In this document: one piece after another, positions 12,523-23,952 of the stretch | How the letters are laid out: each line of letters opens with the position of its first letter | Numbering within the stretch: the stretch's first letter is position 1 | NCBI RefSeq assembly: GCF_954871325.1 | Contig: NC_088778.1 | Span: 17,511,666 to 17,575,665, forward strand | DNA length: 64,000 nt | Reading direction: 5' to 3' | DNA from: Gordionus sp. m RMFG-2023 | Lineage: Eukaryota > Nematomorpha > Gordioida > Chordodea > Parachordodidae | Made by a program: the position numbers and the translations under genes | Notes under the pieces: generated by a model | Database searches by the model: none | What the model saw: only the letters and a program-made list of their open reading frames with translations | What the model was told of the DNA's origin: nothing

Positions 12523-12785
12523 ATTTTTATTAATATTTAATTTTTTCTAAAAATATTTTATTTGAAATTCAATCTTGTTTCAAATTTTTACCCAATTTAA
12601 AATCTTACACTAAACAAAAATAATTTTTAAAATACCTATTAGATTTGAGAGCTTTGTTATAAATTTAATTATCAAATAATTGTAATAAATTCTTTGTAAC
12701 ACCCTTTATATATATATAATTCCATTCCAGTAAACTAAATAATAATGAAAACTATCCAGATCCATGAATTTCATAACCAAAGAAC

Positions 12786-13350
12786 GGGTAATTCCATACG
12801 AAATAGATAACTTTTCGGCCCGACCTTTTTAATGAATCCAAAATTTTAGCTTCCTAGTACTCATAGTTCCAGAGATATCAATGGTCAAAAGTGCCAAAAA
12901 TGACCTTTTTTCGAAAAATACGATTTTTTGAAATTGAGATAAGTTAAAAAATAATGACTTTAAAAATATAAGTTATATGTCATTTTGTAACTCTATTAAA
13001 GACCTTTTATTAAATATTAAGGATTTTTTTGAAATAATATTGTTGCGGTTTTTATTTACGTTATAAATTTTAAACATAAAAATTCCAGGTGTTTCCCTTT
13101 TCAAATTTTTTTAAATTTAAAATTTTCTTATTCTCTAACCTTATATCTATTCATAAAAAAATTTAAACTTGGGACAGCCATGGGTTTTTTAGTTATTACG
13201 ATTTAAAAAATCAAAAAATAAATATTTTTTTCAAAAATAGATGACGCTCCTTTATAAAATAACGTGTTTTGATATAATAATTATTTTTTTTAACTTTTAA
13301 ACATAAATAATAAGATTTTCCAGCATTACTATCAAGAAAAAATATTATAT
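12786..13350 (+). repeat. Left long terminal inverted repeat of the Sola-like element
   Basis: Reverse complement of 16335-16928 with small differences. Shared landmarks include TTTTCGGCCCGACC, GGTGTTTC and ACCCATGGCTGTCCCAAGT (the last read on the minus strand in one copy). The repeat ends near CCAGCATTA(C/A)TATCA. Confidence 0.9.
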
Positions 13351-13377
13351 AGATCGTTTGATAGGCTTACTTATTAT

Positions 13378-13796
13378 TAGAGATCTGCAAAGTTAGGCCC
13401 GGCCCATACCCGGCCTGGACGGGCTTCGGGCCTAATTCTATTTAAAATAATCAAGTTCGGGCCGGGCCTAATATTTAAAAAAAAATTCGGGCCGGGTCGG
13501 GTCGGACCTTGGAAACTTTTTAAAATATATATAAATTCATCAATTTTATATTTAATTTTTTAATGTAAAATAAAAATATTTGATTTTATTTATTGAAAGT
13601 GAAACTAAACGACATATAAAATATGTCTTATATTTTGAGTAATTATAAAAATTAATTCCTACATTTAAATAAATTCGGGCCAGGTCGGTAAATTTTTTTA
13701 AAAAAATTTCGGGTTCGGGCCGGGTAGGCAAAACTTTTTTTAAAAAAATTTCGGGCTGGACCGGGCTTGAAAAATTAGGCCCGATGCAGATCACTA
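13378..13796. mobile_element. hAT-type MITE with GGCCCGGCCC subterminal words
   Basis: The left end TAGAGATCTGCAAAGTTAGG and right end GGCCCGATGCAGATCACTA form inverted repeats. The flanks are CTTATTAT and GTTATTAT, an 8-bp duplication with one mismatch. The subterminal parts are strings of CGGGC/GGGCCGGG. The middle is AT-rich without a gene. A second copy starts at 63877 at the right edge of the window. Insertion into the long-repeat element postdates that element. Confidence 0.85.
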
Positions 13797-13979
13797 GTTA
13801 TTATTATTGCTATATTGATAACTTGTAAAAAGTTAAGATTCCGATATCTCATACAAGAAAATATAATAATTAATTGTTGAAAGATAAAAGCTAGTTTCAT
13901 GTACCTGCGCTAATATTAATCAATTTTTATTTTACAAATATTTTGATATTAATTATTTTTCTTCTTAAAATTATCTATA

Positions 13980-16226
13980 ATGTATAAATATAAACACATA
14001 AATCCTTTTAAAGAATCTAAACACTTTAATTATAAAAAGAACCTGCGCAAAGTCATGACGTGGATGACACAATATCCAAACATTGAGGCAGAACATTACA
14101 TTTGTGATAAATGCCGTAAAAGGTTATCACAAAAAAATATCGAAAATATAAATTCTGATGGTGAATATGTAAATAAACAGCATCAACATCAATAGATAAA
14201 ATCAATATAACTTTAAATGAAATAGGAATATCTCCTATTAAGAAAAAAAAACTAACCGAAAAAAATTATCCAAAAAAAAGGCAGCAAAAATAACAAAAAC
14301 GATTACAGATATAATAATTAACAATCCAGATTCGGATAAGAACGATAATAATGATATACTCAATAACATGAAATTACAATATCCCAATTTATCTAAAAAT
14401 AAAAAAATATCAATTGCTGACCATTCTGCCTCCTAATTGGAGCGCAAATAAAATAAAAACGACATTCAACGCTACATATCATATGGCATATAATTCTAAA
14501 ATCATTTTGGAAGAAAAGGGGATTCTTTCAACTCCAAATTGAAAGCCTGCAAAATATCTCAATCAAAAGACAGTTGATATTGTTAAAAATTTTTTTTGCA
14601 GTGATGAAGTTAGTAGGGTATTACCAGGAAAAAAAGATTGCATATATATCATTGAAAAGGGGGAACGAGTGAACGCTCAAAAAAGGTTAGTTCTTAATAA
14701 TTTGAAAGAATTATATAGTCATTTTAAGGCAAATAATTCAAACTTAACAATTGGATTTTCGAAATTTGCTAGCTTATGACCAAAAAATTGTATATTAGCA
14801 GGGGCTAGCAGAATACATAGTGTATGCGTTTGTAGCATACACCAGAATATTAAACTTATGATTTTAGGCTGTGAATTAGCAACATTGACTAAAAATGGTG
14901 AGGATACATTAACAACTTATAGAGATGTTATAGGCAGAATGATTTGCAATCCCTCGTTACCCACCTGTTATTTTCGTGACTGCAACGAATGTCCTGGCTC
15001 GGCACTATTAAAAAAACGCATTGAAAAATTATTTATAAAAAATGATATAGCTCTTGTTAATTTTAAACAGTGGGTTTCGGTATATAGAACAACTCTGGAG
15101 ACTATTTCTCAATCTTCAGACGAAATTATTAATTATTTTTTCGATAAAATGAATATTCTCATACGCCATTCATTTATTTGTGAACAACAAAGTTCATTTC
15201 ATAATAACCTTAAAAATAGTTTAGAAAATAATCACTATCTAATTATTTGTGACTTTTTAGAAAATTATTCCTTTATTGTCCAAGACGAAGTTCAGGGTTA
15301 TCATTGGACAACTTCACAAGTTACGTTGCATCCATTCTCAATTTATTATAAAATAGAAGATCAAATAAACAATCTAAGTTTTGAGGTAATATCGGAATCT
15401 TTAATTCATAATACTGTTTAATTCCATTCATTTTTTAAAAAATAAATTCGACACTCCACCAAAAAAAGTCACTACTTTTCTGATGGTTCAGCAGCGCAAT
15501 ATAAAAATAGGAAAAACTTCATCAATGTTTGCTACCATGAAATCTATTTTGGTGTTCAAGCTGAATGGCATTTTTTTCCTACGGCACATGGTAAAAGTGG
15601 ACGGCGGCACAGTAAAAAGGTTAGTTTCCAAGGCAAGCTTACAAAGACCTTACACTGATCAAATAATTACACCTTTACAATTTTATAAATATGCGGAAGA
15701 ACATATAAAAGGTATAAATTTTTCTTACGCCACTATACCAGATTATGAAGAAGAAGAGATAAGGCTAAGTGAGAGACTTAGTAAATCTATCTCAATACCT
15801 GGGACACAAAAAATTCATGCAGTGTTTCCGATTGGCTTAACTAAACTCAACACTAAACTATATTCTAATTCGCAGACATTTATTGTGGAGAATATAGTAT
15901 ATCCACGTGAAGATCCTTTGATTGAGGATCTGTTAATCGATGAAATTAGAGGATATGTAACATGTGCATATGAAAACGATTGGTGGTTAGGATTTGTACA
16001 AGAAGTGAATGTAATTAAAGATGAAGTAGAAATTAATTTTCTTCACCCTAAAGGACCAGCAAATTCTTTTGTTTATCCAGCTGCACAAGATATCCTTTTC
16101 ATATCAAAAAATAATATTTTAACAATAGTTAGCCCATCAACGGCTACTGGGCATACATATAATTTATCGCAAAACGAAATTTTCATGGCGTCAAAAAAAC
16201 TAAATTTAATAAAAAACCGAAAATAG
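13980..16226 (+). pseudogene. Transposase of the Sola-like element
   Basis: Decayed DDE-type transposase. In order: a Cys-rich N-terminal piece (13980-14195, CDKCRKRL); a middle part with PGKKDCIYI, QKRLVLNNLKELYSHF, IGFSKFASL and SVCVCSIHQNIKLM (14610-14870); a Cys-containing part CYFRDCNECPG (near 14970); then SDGSAAQYKN (15478-15510, probable catalytic Asp), AEWHFFPTAHGK (near 15570), GGTVKRL, and a long C-terminal part to 16226 with ASLQRPYTDQI and IPGTQKIHAVFPI. A stop near 14545, another near 14780 and a small deletion between HGK and GGTVKR (near 15597) make it non-functional. Residue roles are inferred from general DDE logic. Confidence 0.8.
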
Positions 16227-16334
16227 GTAATATCTTTCATGAATTTTAATTCATCTATTATATCTTCAAAATTTATAAAATAATTTTTCGAAAATTAAAA
16301 TTTTTTATAAAAAAAATGATTATAACCTCAGTTA

Positions 16335-16928
16335 AATAATCTCATTTCATGATATTAATGCTGGAAAATCTTATTATTTATGTTTAAAAGTGAAAAAAAG
16401 TTAAAAAAAATAATTATTATAACAAAACCCGTTATTTTATAAAGGAGCGCCATCTATTTTTGAAATTTTTTTTTGATTTTTTAAATCGTAATAACTAAAA
16501 AACCCATGGCTGTCCCAAGTTTAAATTTTTTAAGAATAGATATAAGGTTAGAGAATAAGATAATATTAAATTCAAAAATTTGGAAAGCGAAACACCTGGA
16601 AAAATTTATAACGTAAATAAAAACCGCAACAATATTATTTCAAAAAAATCCTTAATATTTAATAAAAGGCCTTTAATAGAGTTACAAAATGACATATAAC
16701 TTATATTTTAAAATCATTATTTTTTAACTTATCTCAATTTCAAAAAATCGTATTTCGGAAAAAGGTCATTTTTGGCACTTTTGACCATTGATATCTCTGG
16801 AACTATGAGTATTAGGTAGCTAAAATTTTGGATTCGATGCTTTCAGATGATATTCTCTCAGCATACAAAATTTTATCCAAATTAAAAAGGTCGGGCCGAA
16901 AAGTTATCGATTTCGTATCGAATTACCC
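16335..16928 (-). repeat. Right long terminal inverted repeat of the Sola-like element
   Basis: Partner of 12786-13350. It ends ATTTCGTATCGAATTACCC, directly followed by the target duplication GAAC. It contains one extra block of about 40 bp (ATGCTTTCAGATGATATTCT region) that the left copy lacks. Confidence 0.9.
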
Positions 16929-17068
16929 GAACATGTTTTTAAAAATACAATACTAACTTTTAAGAAAATATATATTGATATAATCTTCATATCTGTCAAT
17001 TATAAACTTACAATATGCCCCCTTTCTTAGAAACCAAACTGGAGTAGAAATACAATTTACATAAATAT

Positions 17069-17400
17069 TAGGGCTGTGCCTATCCACATATTTTTGGTTC
17101 AAAATTGATACCTATTAGATATTTATATTGATTTTTCACCACCCCCCTTTGAACCAAATGTAATTAAGAAATCAATATTTTTTATGCAAAATATCGAATT
17201 ATGCATTTAATTTTTTTTATTTCTACAATAATTAAAAAAAGCTTACAGATATTGGTAGTATTAAATCAATTTTTCATTATTCCCCCCCCCCCCTTCCCCA
17301 TGAAATTAGAATTCCGCAGATAACGCATTTTGCAAAATTATCTTTGTCTTAAAATATTTCCATAATTCAGATACCATATTTAAAAAAAATTATATTAATT
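17069..17400 (+). mobile_element. Left part of a hAT MITE (TAGGGCTGTGCC family)
   Basis: It begins TAGGGCTGTGCC and follows the same sequence as the complete MITE at 34988-35767, sharing AATGTAATTAAGAAATCAAT and the later block GATAACGC-TTTGCAAAATTATC. The right end is missing. It is older and more decayed than the 34988 copy. Confidence 0.75.
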
Positions 17401-17800
17401 AATTACATCTACATATAAAATCAAAAATATTTTTATTAATATTCCTTACAATATATGCACAACCCATTCTTAACTTTAAATCCATCTTTAATTTCAATAT
17501 CTACCTTTACTTATTTTTAATCCTAACTTTCATATCTTGTTAATTCATCACATTATTTTTTATATTTAATTTTAAATTCCTTCTTTTTCATATATAAACA
17601 TATTTAAATGTTTCACATCCATAATTTTCATTTCATTTTTTTAAAATATTGTCAAAATGTTCCCTTTTTTTCTTCATATCATATACTCTAAAAAATATTT
17701 ATCCCACTGGTGATTATAATCTTAAAATATAAATATAAAATACTTTTCATCTCAATATTTGTGAAACCTTGGCCTTTCTCCTTTTCTTAGGGGTTAAAGC
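17401..17800. other. AT-rich sequence, nothing recognised
   Basis: T-rich on the plus strand with no reading frame of interest. It lies between two hAT-type repeats. Confidence 0.5.
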
Positions 17801-17804
17801 AGGG

Positions 17805-18115
17805 CTGTGAATTCTCCTAAAATAGAATTCGGATTCAGTGACCCGTACCTTTATTTATAACGGTTCAGTTTAATTTACGGTTTGAAGATTTTTTTAAAAT
17901 TATTTTTATTGAAGCAACATTTAATTTTTAGTAAATTTTATGTTTTTAATTTTTTGGATCACGAATCCTGGAACCCAAGCCTAGCTCAGAGATATTTAAC
18001 TAAATCAAAACCAGGGACCTGGAGTGAACCGTGACGAACCGTTAAGCCATTATAAACCTTTATTCTGAACCGTAACCGAACCGATATAATAATTTTTTGA
18101 AGGAGTAAAAAAAAG
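17805..18115. repeat. Decayed hAT-type repeat with AACCGT/CGGTTC words
   Basis: The segment starts near CAGGGCTGTGAATTC and is rich in CGGTTCAG on one side and GAACCGT/AACCGAACCG on the other, an inverted, self-similar pattern typical of hAT ends here. The part 17940-18020, read on the minus strand, resembles 60700-60780 (AAATATCTCTGA(A/G)C block). No coding remains. Confidence 0.5.
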
Positions 18116-18273
18116 ACTTTAATAAAAGTTAAACCGGTTTAAAAATATATAAATAGTACATTTTTTTTACATTCTTTTCCTAATGGTGTATTACATATAT
18201 TACCATATCTGCGTCGTTATTTATAATTATTAAATGATTAAGATATTTGTTTAATATCCATAAGTATATAATA

Positions 18274-20056
18274 ATTTTTTCACTGACCTAAATGATTTAC
18301 AATCTTTTAACTGTTTCATATAGAGCTTTTCTATTTTCTCTATTTTAGAATGCAAAATATCTAAATGACCATTTGTAGATTTTTGATTTAGTTGCATTTA
18401 TTTAATTAATTTAAGTATAATATCACCACCTACCCATGAGTAGTTTGATGGAAGGGCCATTATTCCCGTATAAATTTCAAAAGGACCAAATATATAAGTA
18501 ATTTTATATATTATTTATAGAATTTTGGCATTTAAGTATTAAATCAATAATAGTTATAAATGCAAATTGTTCAAATCTATTTTTTATATTATTTTTTAGG
18601 TGTATGGGATTTTTAATTCTTAAACCAATAATATCCATATGATGTGGTTTTACAAATTGATGATGAATTCTAATTAGTTTATCAATATCATAATTAAACA
18701 ATATTTGCCTGCTTTGACCTCAAATATTTTTGTATTTATTTTTTATAGTCTCTTTTCTATATTTTAGTATGCAAAATACCTAAATAACCAATTTTTAATT
18801 TAGTTGTAATTATTTAATTAATCTAAAAAAAAGCATCAGTTTTTATATATTGGGAATCAAAAAAATTTGAATATCCAGAATTATATAATACTTGCTGTTC
18901 CCTCTACACAAGTTTCTAAAAATTTGTGCAATCGTCACAATGAACAAATAAATCCACTAAAATATATTACTTATACATTCGAGAATATTTTTAAAAATGA
19001 GTTATAATTATTATATATTCTTTTTATATAATATTCATAAAAATAAATGGAATTCATCTATTTTATAAATAAACAATATATTAACCTAACTGGTAACAAA
19101 AATTTCAATAAATAATATTCATAATTAAAATAATATACGATGTTTAAATTTATTTTACTATATTTAGCACTTATCATAAAATTAATTTTTCATTATAATT
19201 AATATAATACATAATTATGAATATTATTTATTAAAATTTTTGTTACCAGTTAGGTTAATATATTGTTTATTTATAAAATAGATGAATTCAATTTATTTTT
19301 ATGAATATTATATAAAAAGAATATATAATAATTATAACTCATTTTTAAAAATTCTCGAATGTATAAGTAATATATTTTAGTGGATTTATTTGTTCATTGT
19401 GACGATTGCACAAATTTTTAGAAACTTGTGTAGTGGGAACAGCAAGTATTATATAATTCTGGATATTCAAATTTTTTTGATTTAAAATATATAAAAACTG
19501 ATGCTCTTTTTTTAGATTAATTAAATAATTACAACTAAATTAAAAATTGGTTATTTAGGTATTTTGCATACTAAAATATAGAAAAGAGACTATAAAAAAT
19601 AAATACAAAAATATTTGAGGTCAAAGCAGGCAAATATTGTTTAATTATGATATTGATAAACTAATTAGAATTCATCATCAATTTGTAAAACCACATCATA
19701 TGGATATTATTGGTTTAAGAATTAAAAATCCCATACACCTAAAAAATAATATAATTGAACAATTTGCATTTATAACTATTAATAATTTAATACTTAAATG
19801 CCAAAATTCTATAAATAATATATAAAATTACTTATATATTTGGTCCTTTTGAAATTTATACGGGAATAATGGCCCTTCCATCAAACTACTCATGGGTAGG
19901 TGGTGATATTATACTTAAATTAATTAAATAAATGCAACTAAATCAAAAATCTACAAATGGTCATTTAGATATTTTGCATTCTAAAATAGAGAAAATAGGA
20001 AAGCTCTATATGAAACAGTTAAAAGATTGTAAATCATTTAGGTCAGTGAAAAAATT
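18274..20056. repeat. 1.8-kb palindrome with 86-bp centre
   Basis: The left arm 18274-19126 is the reverse complement of the right arm 19213-20056 over about 850 bp, with only a few substitutions and small deletions. Both arms therefore encode the same short frame (18504-18701 minus, 19637-19825 plus; it contains IHHQFVKPHHMDIIGLRI), which I do not recognise. The centre (19127-19212) contains a block TATTTAGCACTTATCATAAA that recurs just outside the right arm at 20059-20112. No terminal motif or target duplication of a known transposon is visible. Confidence 0.95.
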
Positions 20057-20112
20057 AATATTTAGCACTTATCATAAAATTAATTTATCATTATAATTAA
20101 TATAATACAATA

Positions 20113-22764
20113 TAATAAAAGGCATAGTTTTTTATAACTTTATAAGCGAATTATGATAATTGAGATAGATGTAAAATTAAAATATCGATATTTTATGCTT
20201 AACTTTAATAATCAACTTGCATTTAATAAAGCTATTTTATCTTGTGATTTTGTTATTTTATTTGGTCTTACTTTTAATTTAATAAACCTACAAAATCTGG
20301 TAAAATTTTTACATAAAATAGAGTACTCTAAAATATAATAAAAATGATTCACGAAAAATAATTTTCACAAAAAATATTTTTATATTGAAATGAAAAAAAA
20401 TTAAGTTTTAAATAATTTACATTACATTTAATTTAAAAAAAAAATGAATTAAAAAAAAAATGAATTTAAAAAAAGAGTTTGGGGTATAAGTTTCTCAAAA
20501 TAAAATATCGAGTGTTTGGGTTCACATTGATTTAAAGATTAAATAATAATTATTATTTTCAAAACATAAAAATTTATTATTTTACGCCATTTATTCAAAT
20601 ATATTTTAAACTATTAATAATATCCTGGAAATCCCCAATTTTACGAGTAAAAATAAATAACTTATATTAATAATAATCCGACAATACCTCCATTGATATG
20701 CCCCAATTCTAAAAATAGACACATTTAAACTCATGCTTTACTTTCTTTCACTTATTTTATGTTGTAATGTAAAATTTATAAATTTTTATTTAAAAAAAAT
20801 AATTTCTGGAACTTCATCTTTTTTAATTATCATGAATGAAACAAATTTTCTAAAATTATTTATCTTTTCTTTAACATTTTCATCCTTCATTTAATTTATC
20901 AATATTTCTTATCTCTTTTAAAAAAAAATATATATCAATTCCTTTTTATTCACCTTTCAAGTTCTTTTATTTTCATTATTTAAATTAACCTTTCTTTACA
21001 ACTCTCCTTCCCTTTTTCCTTTCATCTATGTCATTCTCATTCTCCTTCTACTTTATTATTTTTAAAATAAATTCTTTTACCTTTTCATAAGTATATTGAT
21101 ATAATGTCTATATTTATCAAATGTAAAAATTTATAAATCTTGAAATTCTTAGAATCAATTATTGAACCTAACATTCTATAAAAAATTAACAAATAGTGAC
21201 TTGCCCAATATAGTTTCGAAAATGTTTTAAGCAAATATAAAAAAGATCGAAATTTTTAATCTATAGGCCGAAAAGCGACAGGAGAGCTTAATTTTATTTA
21301 CCTGATATTAATTACATGTTGATTGCATTATATTCAAATAGTAAATGGAAAGTATTAAGGTTCTAAATAAGACAGTTTCCAAATGAATTAAAATCTTCCA
21401 TTATACTTCAAAAATCACGCATCTATCAGAAATGTATTCTCAAAATTGCACACATTTTATGTCTTGATAAATATGTATTTTATAAAAAATTGTCCAATGA
21501 CAAATTTCTTGAAAATCAAAATAAGTTTTTTTAAATTAAAATAACTACGCCAGAAAGTAATCAAAACGCGTTTCTTTTTTTTGATTCAAATATTTAAAAA
21601 TATGGAAAACCATATTTTATTGCATTATAAAATTACCGTTATTTATTTTTTAAATTTTATCAATTACCAAATTCCTTCATTTTTATTTTAAATTTTCAGC
21701 CAAGATTGTTAATCTAATTTATATTGAATAAATCAATGTATGTAAATTTAGAATAATATGTCAATTGTACATTTTCTTCAGATGTAGATGAGGGTAAAAA
21801 GTTTACACTTTGTAAGTGTAAATTGTGTCTTCAACTCAATTGTAGTCTAAACCTGGCCATCTTCCAAACTGTGCAGCCACTTTTAAGGAAAAATGGATAT
21901 CTGATTAAACTGGTCATAATAATATGGAACTATTTTTGTAACTCCGTGAAATTAATATAGTCTTGTTAGGAGAATGACCACAAATTTGACGAATCTTTTG
22001 ATAAATTTAAATTACAGTGATTTTCAGATAATGAGTAGTCGTTCATAGATGAATATTATATGGCTATGATTTTATAGGTTTTGAAAGTACGGCTCTTTCG
22101 ACTTTAGAAAGAGAAGAAAAATGCACTTGGGAAATCTCACTCCTACGATAACTATTATAATATTCAAAAAATGGCTTAAAATAATTTCATTTTGTAAGTC
22201 ACTCATTAATGCAATTCTGAAAGAAAAAAATAAAAGGTATACAGTTGAAGTATTTGTTCACAATTTATATTTTGATAATATTTTATTTCAATTGAATATA
22301 TATTATCAGCAATAATTAACCGCTACTTAAATCAAATTGATCCTCGTAAAACTAAGATGTCAGCGAAGGAAGGAAGCTTGAACTTATTTTCTGTTTGAGA
22401 AAAGATCTTCACTAAGAAACAGCAGGCTTGATTAAAATTGAATGAGAATCTGAATGAAGATTCTTTTGACGATGAACGAAACTTTCAAAATTAAAATTAT
22501 TTAATTTTTAATAAATTCCCCCAATTAAAATTTTTATTTATCTAATATAATATAACCCCCCCTCTGCGGCAGTTTAACGTGTGTTTAGCACAGCAAAAAC
22601 TGTGTTGAGCACTAAGCACTCTTGTTTATCTGATCAAAATTTTAAGAATTAATTGTTAAAAATAATTATTACAAATATCTTATCTTATAATATAGTATTG
22701 TGTATTATTTCATTTATAAATTATAAAATATTATTTTATAATATTTTTTGCATAGTTTTATTTA
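20113..22764. other. AT-rich region without a recognised gene
   Basis: It holds no convincing gene. A perfect 9-bp stem with a 3-base loop (TTTACACTTTGTAAGTGTAAA region without its last base, near 21801) is a small hairpin. The same stretch could be a decayed BED finger (KCKLC-like reading), but this is too weak to call. A C-rich tract at 22556-22566 precedes the Tc1-like element. Confidence 0.5.
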
Positions 22765-23484
22765 CAGGGTTTTTCATTCAAAAAAAGAGAAGACTTAATC
22801 AAAACAGGAAAAGTGCCAATCATAAAAGGAAAAGGTCCGATCAAAAAGGAACTTCTAATATGAATATCCTTTCAATCGTGAAAGCAGCAATGATAAAGTA
22901 TGATTCATTGTCTTTATCCCTTGAACATTTTTAATAGCCTTTTTATTTATAATATCCATATAACCGCTTCATTGATATTGAAAACTCGCCCTCAAAGTTA
23001 AATTTGTCTTTCATAAAGGCTACATCAACAAACCAATTAGAATATTCTTTACGAATCTTGTTATTTGATTCTGTATTTTCTCTAACTGAGCATAATGATA
23101 CCCTTTTAAAACTATATCTAAATCCTGATAGTAACCTTGATACCATATTTTTTGATATTTCTTCTTTAATCATTTCACTTAACTTATTTATGGATAAAGT
23201 GCAATCCAATTTATACAATTTAATATATATTCTCCCTGTTCTTGATTTAATTTCTTGCGTGTACATAAACCTCCTTTGGGTAAACTATATTTTATTCCAT
23301 TTTTGAGATGGGAGTATTTAATGTTTGTCACTGTTTTATAGCTTACTTATATTTTTGATACTATCCTTTTTAACGCAAATAAAAAATTTTTTTTTTTTAA
23401 ATTTTCCTTTTTGATCGGACCTTTTCCTTTTATGATTGACCCTTTTCTTGATTAGACTTTTCCTTTTTTGAATGAGAGACCCTG
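22765..23484 (-). mobile_element. IS630/Tc1-like element, internally deleted
   Basis: Inverted repeats of about 90 bp begin CAGGGT(T/C)T(T/C)TCATTCAAAA and carry repeated GGAAAAG words (22765-22855 and 23395-23484). They are flanked by TA on both sides (22763-22764 and 23485-23486), the target of the Tc1/mariner-IS630 group. Only about 540 bp lie between, so most of the transposase is gone. Confidence 0.85.
22943..23266 (-). pseudogene. IS630/Tc1-like transposase fragment
   Basis: A 107-residue frame contains GFRYSFKRVSL, then RKEYSNWFVDVAFMKDKFNF and ISMKRLYGY. In the family these correspond to the end of the DNA-binding region (SYKRV...NT...YAxWF) and the first catalytic segment (FIDExGFNxSMRxxYGR). 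The catalytic Asp position reads FMKDKFNF, which is altered, and the remaining DDE core is missing. Non-functional. Confidence 0.7.
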
Positions 23485-23519
23485 TATATTATATATTAGA
23501 GAAATTTTTAAAAATATAT

Positions 23520-23665
23520 ATTTAATTTTTTAAGTAACGAATAACCGTTATTTTTTTGAATAGCCAATAACGCGCTTTCCTTTTTCCACAAAGTAAACGA
23601 GTAACGGTAACGCGTCCAGACTAACGAGTAACGTGTTTTTTGAAGTAACATTTACAGCACTAAAA
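23520..23665. repeat. Isolated hAT-type terminal repeat (AACGAGTAACG words)
   Basis: Read on the minus strand it begins AGTGCTGTAAATGTTAC and continues with AACACGTTACTCGTTA and several further GTTAC/AACGAGTAACG words up to 23530. This has the style of the other hAT ends in the window. The rest of the element is not seen. It lies about 290 bp upstream of the UTP6 start codon. Confidence 0.5.
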
Positions 23666-23952
23666 ATAACTAATTATTATTAGGAGTTAATTTTATAACT
23701 ACCTTTTTTTTATAGAATAAAGTAATATTACACTATTTTAAGGTGTAAAAGGAAGGTATTTTTTATATAAAGGGTAAAATAAATAATATTTGAACATGAT
23801 TTTAAATAAATTCAAGGCTCTCTTCTATTTTAAATAAAATCTCTCAACTTTGTTACTTAAAATTTATATATCTGCAAATAAATAATATATTTCAAAAAAA
23901 AAAATTACTTTTAGATATAATCATTTGTTAGTATACCCACAAATATTCTTCA

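Larger units (their letters stand above)
12786..16928 (+). mobile_element. Sola-like DNA transposon with long terminal inverted repeats
   Basis: The ends are GGGTAATTCCATACGAAAT on the left and its near-complement on the right, flanked by identical 4-bp duplications GAAC (12782-12785 and 16929-16932). The inverted repeats extend about 570 bp (12786-13350 and 16335-16928) with roughly 90 percent identity by eye. Between them is a plus-strand transposase gene in decayed form. Long repeats, a 4-bp duplication and the DGSAAQYKN/HGK/GGTVKR protein type fit the Sola superfamily as I remember it; the superfamily name is an inference. The 419-bp MITE at 13378-13796 sits just inside the left repeat. 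Confidence 0.8.

Noticed and set aside
13378-13796. Strings of GGGCCGGG as a CpG-island promoter
   Set aside because: They are symmetric subterminal words of a MITE with an 8-bp target duplication and recur at 63877.
15483-16226. Separate host gene of 247 codons
   Set aside because: It continues the transposase after the AEWHFF/HGK block and lies between the long inverted repeats.
18504-19825. Duplicated small gene (IHHQFVKPHHMDII)
   Set aside because: Both frames are simply the two arms of the palindrome; no codon conservation can be judged and the frame is open to chance.
20153-22315. Small frames as host genes
   Set aside because: They are short, composed of AT-biased residues, have no motif and no splice support.
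22653-22934. 93-residue membrane-like protein
   Set aside because: The frame crosses into the terminal repeat of the IS630/Tc1-like element, and the hydrophobic part is due to AT-rich codons.
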